A stretch of DNA of 19,572 bases from contig CATYEN010000046.1 of assembly GCA_958405565.1 (NCBI GenBank), positions 1 to 19,572 on the forward strand, read 5' to 3'. Numbering within the stretch: position 1 is the stretch's first letter; each line of letters begins with the position of its first letter. Both the position numbers and the translations under genes were made by a program. Below are positions 15,270-19,572 of the stretch, piece after piece. The DNA comes from an uncultured Collinsella sp. (GTDB lineage Bacteria > Actinomycetota > Coriobacteriia > Coriobacteriales > Coriobacteriaceae). Below the pieces are notes generated by a model. It saw only the letters and a program-made list of their open reading frames with translations, was not told where the DNA came from and did not search any database.

Positions 15270-16787
15270 TTAGTTGGAAGCCATCTTTTTTGCTGCAGAC
15301 TCTACGTAGTTGGCCATGTCGGCTACGTCGCAGACGTCTTCGAAACGGACGGGTTTGGATTCGAGTTCGGCGAGCTGGGTCGGGGCGACCGTGTTGGTTG
15401 CCTGCTCGAGCACGCGCATGGCCTCAAAGTCGTCCTCGGGAACGTTGAGCCCCAGGGCGTCGCAGCAGGCGCGCGGGAACTTGTAGGGGCTGGCGGTCGA
15501 AAGCAGCACGCGGGCCTTGGCGCCCTCGGCGGGGGCGACCTGCTCAAAGACGTGATAGCCGCAAGCGGTGTGCGGGTCGATCACGTAGCCGTTCGCATCC
15601 CAGCAGCTCTTGATGGCAGTGCGGACCTCGTCCTCGCTGGCCCAGCCGCAGCCAAACACGCTCTGGATCTTGGCCAGCAGCTCGGCGGGCACCTCGTAAC
15701 GACCGGTCTGAGCGAGCTGCTCCATAAGGCCGGCAACGAGCTCGCAGTCGCCATCGGACAGGAAGTAGAGCATGCGCTCCAGGTTGGAGCTGATGAGGAT
15801 GTCCATCGACGGCGAGATGGTCGTGAAGAACGGGCGGTTACGGTCGTAAACGCCGGTGGTCAGGAAGTCGGCCAGCACGTTGTTCTTGTCGCTCGCCACG
15901 ACGAGCTTGGCGACGGGCAGACCCATGCGCTTGGCGTAGTAGCCGGCCAAGATATCGCCAAAGTTGCCGGTGGGCACGCAGAACTCTACGGCGTCGCCAG
16001 CCTCGATAGCGCCGGCGCGCAGCAGCTGCGCATAGGCGGCAAAGTAGTAGACGACCTGCGGCACCAGGCGGCCGACATTGATGGAGTTGGCACTCGAAAG
16101 CACGGTGCCAGCGGCCTCCAGGCGCTCGGCAAGCTCCTTATCGGCAAAGATGCGCTTGACGGCGCTCTGGGCGTCGTCAAAGTTGCCGCGGATGCCGCAG
16201 ACAGCGACGTTGTCGCCCTCCTGAGTGGACATCTGCAGGTTCTGGACGCGGCTGACCTTGCCCTCGGGATAAAAGACAGTGATGCCCGTGCCCGGAGCGT
16301 CGGCAAAGCCGGCGAGTGCTGCCTTGCCGGTGTCGCCCGACGTGGCGGTGACGATCATGATGCGCTCGGCGCCGCCGTCCTTGGCAGAGGTGCGGGCCAT
16401 CAGGCGGGGGAGCATCTGCAGGGCGACGTCCTTAAAGGCGCTCGTGGGGCCGCCAAAGAGTTCCATCACATAGGTTTGCGGGGCGTCGGCGCCCGGTGCG
16501 GCGTCGAGTTTGACGAGCGGCGTAACCTCTTCGCTCGCGAACGTGCCGCGGTATGCCTCATTCACACAGGTCGAAATTTCTTCGGCTGTGTAATCATTCA
16601 GTAACATTTCCAACACATCTTGAGCGATTTCAAAGTACGATTTATCTGCAAGCGAGCTGATATCGACCTGCTGGGTGCCCAGCTCGTCCGAGACAAACAA
16701 ACCCCCGTCGGGAGCGATGCCGGTACGGATTGCCACCTTACTTGAGCACGATAAAGTGCGTCCTCGTGTACTATGATAAGTTCCCAT
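15270..16787 (-). CDS. thrC: Threonine synthase
   Basis: This 505-residue PLP enzyme turns O-phosphohomoserine into threonine. The N-terminus YHSTRG, then APDGGLFV (25-32), is typical. The PLP lysine is Lys119 in PTSAFKDVALQ, and TATSGDTGKAAL holds the phosphate-binding loop. The length matches the long bacterial/fungal form (about 490-510) rather than the short one near 350. ATG 16787 has GAGGAG at about 9 bases; a longer frame to 16832 is not supported. It is divergent from lysC over 103 bases. I saw no leader peptide rich in Thr or Ile codons and no riboswitch, so its control is unknown. Confidence 0.95.
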   Translation of the reverse strand: MGTYHSTRGRTLSCSSKVAIRTGIAPDGGLFVSDELGTQQVDISSLADKSYFEIAQDVLEMLLNDYTAEEISTCVNEAYRGTFASEEVTPLVKLDAAPGADAPQTYVMELFGGPTSAFKDVALQMLPRLMARTSAKDGGAERIMIVTATSGDTGKAALAGFADAPGTGITVFYPEGKVSRVQNLQMSTQEGDNVAVCGIRGNFDDAQSAVKRIFADKELAERLEAAGTVLSSANSINVGRLVPQVVYYFAAYAQLLRAGAIEAGDAVEFCVPTGNFGDILAGYYAKRMGLPVAKLVVASDKNNVLADFLTTGVYDRNRPFFTTISPSMDILISSNLERMLYFLSDGDCELVAGLMEQLAQTGRYEVPAELLAKIQSVFGCGWASEDEVRTAIKSCWDANGYVIDPHTACGYHVFEQVAPAEGAKARVLLSTASPYKFPRACCDALGLNVPEDDFEAMRVLEQATNTVAPTQLAELESKPVRFEDVCDVADMANYVESAAKKMASN

Positions 16788-16890
16788 ATAACACTGCTCC
16801 TCGGATGCCTTGGTCCCAATCGGTGAAACCATGGTATCAGAGCGCGCAAAACAGGTTTGCAGAGGCTTTTAGAAAGGTAACCTCAAGCCC
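16788..16890. promoter_or_regulatory. Divergent promoter region of thrC and lysC
   Basis: These 103 bases must hold promoters for both directions if each gene starts its own transcript. For lysC, TTGGTC (16810-16815) with TATCAG (16835-16840) is the best plus-strand pair I see, but the spacing of 19 is poor. For thrC I found no convincing pair. No operator-like repeat was seen. Confidence 0.25.
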
Positions 16891-18279
16891 ATGATTAAGA
16901 TTGCCAAGTTTGGCGGCTCGTCGGTCGCCGACGCCGAACACTTTAAGAAGATCAAGGCCATTGTCGATGCCGACCCGGCTCGCCGTTTTGTGGTGGTTTC
17001 TGCCTGCGGTCGCCGCTTTAAGGGCGATACCAAGGTGACCGACCTGCTCTACTTGGTTAACGCACACGTTAAGTACCACGTGTCGTGCGAGGAGCTGCTC
17101 GAGGACATTGGCCAGCGCTATTTTGATATCGCTGACGAGCTGGAGCTCACCTATCCCATCCGCGAGGAGTTCGCGGCCTTTGCCGAGCGCGCCCGCTCGG
17201 GCGGCTACTCCACCGAGGAGCTCGTAAGCCGTGGCGAGTACTTCACCGCTCGCCTGATGGCCGAGTACCTGGGTTTGCCGTTCCTGGACGCCGCGACGGT
17301 CGTTGCGTTCCATCACGACGGTACGCTCAGCATGAACCGCACCTCCGAGCTGGTGCAGGAGTACGGTCAGCAGGGCGGCTTTGTTATGCCCGGTTTCTAC
17401 GGCGCGACGCGTGAGGGGCAGATCAAGCTGCTCGACCGTGGCGGCGGCGATATTTCCGGCTCGATTCTGGCCAAGTGCCTTGGTGCCGACCTGTACGAGA
17501 ACTGGACCGACGTTTCGGGCTTCTATTCTGCCGATCCTCGCATTGTGCCCGAGGCTCAGCCCATCGCCCGCGTTACCTACGAGGAGCTGCGCGAGCTTTC
17601 GTACATGGGCGCGAGCGTCCTGCACGAGGAGGCCGTGTTCCCTGTGCGCGAGGCGGGTATTCCGCTGGTCATCAAGAACACCAATGCGCCGCAGGACCCC
17701 GGCACCATCATTAGCGAGACGGCTGACGAGGGCGAGGCGGAGCCCATCATTACCGGCGTGACCGGCAAGCGCGGCTTTGTCGCCATCAACGTTGCCCGCG
17801 ACCGCACCAAGCCCCGCGTCGGCTTTATGCGCCGTGCGCTTTCGGTCTTCGAGCGCTATGACGTCTCCGTCGAGCACATGCCCACCGGTGTCGACCGCTT
17901 TGGCGCCGTGGTGCAGGAGCGGGATGTGCACGACTCGCTGTACTCGCTCGTGGGCGACATTCAGCAGGAGGTCGAGCCGCTCGAGATCGAGGTTGTCGAG
18001 GGTTTGGCGCTCATCGCGACCGTCGGCCGTAACCTTCGCGGCCGCGCAGGTATCTCGGGCCATCTGTTTGGCATGCTTGGTCAGGCCGGCGTGAGCGTAC
18101 GTATGATTTCGCAGAGCTGCGACGAGATCAACATCATTATCGGCGTAGAGGAGAAGGACTTCGATCTGGCGATTCGGACCATTTACCGCGCCTTCTCCGA
18201 CGAGAACGGCATTGTGAAGGTCTCCGACCTGGAGGCTCCCGTGCCGGTCGATCCCGCCCTGGCCGCGCTCCACAAGTAG
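16891..18279 (+). CDS. lysC: Aspartate kinase
   Basis: This 462-residue enzyme phosphorylates aspartate, the first step to lysine, threonine and methionine. It starts with KFGGSSVA (6-13), has RGGGDISGSILAKCLGAD for the nucleotide site and WTDVSGFYSADPRIVP for aspartate binding, then two ACT domains from about residue 305 to 450 that usually bind lysine and/or threonine. No homoserine dehydrogenase domain is fused. ATG 16891 fits the family; AAAGG lies about 13 bases upstream, rather far. The type is the monofunctional, single-start kind with about 450 residues, unlike the two-subunit alpha/beta enzymes of many Actinobacteria (about 420 residues). Asd follows on the same strand. Confidence 0.95.
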   Translation: MIKIAKFGGSSVADAEHFKKIKAIVDADPARRFVVVSACGRRFKGDTKVTDLLYLVNAHVKYHVSCEELLEDIGQRYFDIADELELTYPIREEFAAFAERARSGGYSTEELVSRGEYFTARLMAEYLGLPFLDAATVVAFHHDGTLSMNRTSELVQEYGQQGGFVMPGFYGATREGQIKLLDRGGGDISGSILAKCLGADLYENWTDVSGFYSADPRIVPEAQPIARVTYEELRELSYMGASVLHEEAVFPVREAGIPLVIKNTNAPQDPGTIISETADEGEAEPIITGVTGKRGFVAINVARDRTKPRVGFMRRALSVFERYDVSVEHMPTGVDRFGAVVQERDVHDSLYSLVGDIQQEVEPLEIEVVEGLALIATVGRNLRGRAGISGHLFGMLGQAGVSVRMISQSCDEINIIIGVEEKDFDLAIRTIYRAFSDENGIVKVSDLEAPVPVDPALAALHK

Positions 18280-18329
18280 CTGCTATCCCAGTAGATTTTT
18301 GGGACTTGCCTCAAAAACTACGGCGGGGC

Positions 18330-18379
18330 GTTTCGTTTCGGTTTCGTTTCGACGGGGCGGGTTTTGTATCCGCCCCGTT
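18330..18379 (+). terminator. Hairpin after lysC with an adjacent tandem repeat
   Basis: A perfect 9-bp GC stem (18352-18360 with 18370-18378), loop of 9 bases, is followed by TCTTGTAT; it lies 72 bases after the lysC stop. The T run is weak, so termination may be partial. Immediately before it, GTTTCGTTTCG is repeated in perfect tandem (18330-18340, 18341-18351). TATAAA (18384-18389) beyond the hairpin could be a -10 for asd. Confidence 0.5.
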
Positions 18380-18453
18380 CTTGTATAAACTGGGCAAGAA
18401 TATCCGGCCTGCTTGGCGTGCGGGCGATAGCCACAACCTTTAAAGGGAGAAGC

Positions 18454-19479
18454 ATGAAACAGTACACGGTTGCTATTTTGGGCGCGACGGGAGCCGTGGG
18501 CACCCAGATGCTCGAGTGCCTCAACGAGCAGGAATTTCCGGTCGGTAAGCTCAAGCTGCTGGCGAGCGCACGCTCTGCGGGCAAGACCGTCGAGTTCCGC
18601 GGCGAGCAGATTGTGATCGAAGAGGCTTGCCCCGAGGCCTTTGAGGGCTGCGACATCGTACTCGGCGCTGCCGGCGACGACATCGCCAAGAAGCTGCTGC
18701 CCGAGGCCGTCAAGCGCGGCGCCGTCGTGGTCGACAACAGCCACGCCTTCCGTCTGGATCCCGAGGTGCCGCTGGTCGTGCCCGAGATCAACGCCGACGA
18801 CATCAAGTGGCATCACGGCCTTATCGCCAACCCCAACTGCGCGACCATCATCGGCCTGGTTCCCACGTGGCCGCTGCATCAGCTCGCCGGCGTAAAGCGC
18901 ATGATCGTCTCGACGTATCAGGCGGCTTCGGGTGCCGGCGCTCCCGGTATGGCCGAGCTCGAGGCTCAGTTGGCCGCCCTGGGCCGCGGCGAGGAGATTC
19001 CCGAGCCGCGTGCATTTGCCGCCCAACTGGCGAGCAACCTGATTCCGCAGATCGGCGGCGTCAAGGAGGAGGGCTTTACTTCCGAGGAAATGAAGCTGCA
19101 AAACGAGGGCCGCAAGATTATGCACCTGCCCGAGCTGCGCGTGAACTGCACCTGCGTGCGCGTGCCGGTGCTGCGTTCGCATTCCGAGAGCATTACGCTC
19201 GAGTTTGAGCGCGACATTACGGTCGAGGAGGCTCGTGCCGCGCTGGCTGTCGCTCCGGGCGTGAAGCTGGTTGACGATATGAGCGCCGAGGATGCGCACG
19301 ATCGCTTCCCCATGCCGATGGATACCTCCGACCAGGACCTGATCTGGGTCGGTCGCGTGCGTCGCGACATTTCGAACCCCGAGGCCGCGCGTGGCATCAC
19401 CTTCTGGTGCTGCGGCGACCAAATCCGTAAGGGCGCGGCAACCAACGCCGTCCAGATCGCTAAGCTGCTCTGCGAGTAG
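18454..19479 (+). CDS. asd: Aspartate-semialdehyde dehydrogenase
   Basis: This 341-residue NADPH enzyme reduces aspartyl phosphate to the semialdehyde. It has the Rossmann motif GATGAVG (10-16), VVVDNSHAFR (91-100), catalytic Cys129 in NPNCATI, ASGAGAPGMAEL, and a later RVPVLRSHSES segment with the substrate Arg and His. Length matches the family. ATG 18454 has AAAGGGAG about 5 bases upstream; the frame open to 18364 overlaps the terminator and is rejected. It is the step after LysC. The semialdehyde can go to lysine/diaminopimelate or, through homoserine dehydrogenase (not here), to the ThrB-ThrC steps. Confidence 0.96.
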   Translation: MKQYTVAILGATGAVGTQMLECLNEQEFPVGKLKLLASARSAGKTVEFRGEQIVIEEACPEAFEGCDIVLGAAGDDIAKKLLPEAVKRGAVVVDNSHAFRLDPEVPLVVPEINADDIKWHHGLIANPNCATIIGLVPTWPLHQLAGVKRMIVSTYQAASGAGAPGMAELEAQLAALGRGEEIPEPRAFAAQLASNLIPQIGGVKEEGFTSEEMKLQNEGRKIMHLPELRVNCTCVRVPVLRSHSESITLEFERDITVEEARAALAVAPGVKLVDDMSAEDAHDRFPMPMDTSDQDLIWVGRVRRDISNPEAARGITFWCCGDQIRKGAATNAVQIAKLLCE

Positions 19480-19487
19480 TGTGACCT

Positions 19488-19572
19488 GTCCGGTGGGGCC
19501 GGGCTTAGTTTCCAGAACGTCCTCGACCATGTGTGGCGCCTTGTCCTGCTCCTTCGGAGCCGCGGACAAGGC
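19488..19572 (+). repeat. Nested palindrome, copy 5, cut by the window end
   Basis: Box GTCCTCGACCATG (19519-19531) differs at only two positions from that of copies 2 and 3. It is followed by perfect 9-bp inner arms (19538-19546 with 19564-19572) and tip GCTCC-TTC-GGAGC (19548-19560). The stretch 19488-19518 before the box would be the left outer arm; its partner and the CTGCGGAA box should lie beyond the end. It begins about 9 bases after the asd stop. Confidence 0.7.

Overview
The window looks like a chromosomal segment of a high-GC, anaerobic gut Actinobacterium of the Coriobacteriia, most likely Collinsella or a close relative. This rests on high GC with GC-ending codons, a glycyl-radical pyruvate formate-lyase (PFL), clear Shine-Dalgarno sites and GC-rich terminators; the genus is inference. 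No tRNA, rRNA, CRISPR array, transposase or phage gene was seen.

Layout. (1) 98-4830, minus strand: a MarR-type regulator followed by two translationally coupled ABC half-transporters that form a heterodimeric exporter, closed by a strong intrinsic terminator. (2) 5118-6992, plus: a short-chain dehydrogenase and a 2-keto-3-deoxygluconate permease family carrier. (3) 7466-12265, plus: anaerobic pyruvate cleavage. PFL is split into a 683-residue catalytic subunit lacking the glycyl-radical domain and a separate 83-residue protein carrying the radical glycine. A DegV family protein follows, then the PFL-activating radical-SAM enzyme. (4) 12297-13933, plus: a fragment resembling the C-terminus of a class A beta-lactamase-like serine hydrolase, MTA/SAH nucleosidase and the ribosome-assembly GTPase EngB. 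(5) 14186-19479: threonine/aspartate-family biosynthesis, with thrB and thrC on minus and lysC and asd on plus. Homoserine dehydrogenase is not in the window.

The most unusual signal is a family of five intergenic nested palindromes: 9873-9976, about 10020-10087, 14040-14164 (minus orientation), 15082-15193, and one cut by the window end (about 19488-19572). Each has a left box GTCCT(CG), an inner hairpin usually closed by a TTC loop, and a right box (C)TGCGGAA; most also have long outer complementary arms. Boxes and hairpin tip are conserved between copies, but the arm sequences are quite different and still complementary within each copy. That suggests either selection on structure or a mobile or copying process that regenerates palindromes. 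All five lie between genes near 3' ends or between genes of one strand; none lies in the two divergent promoter regions.

How the genes work together: the split PFL and its activase convert pyruvate to acetyl-CoA and formate without oxygen. LysC and Asd make aspartate semialdehyde, and ThrB and ThrC finish threonine from homoserine. The exporter operon is probably controlled by its own MarR protein, with candidate operators in the 4831-5117 divergent region.
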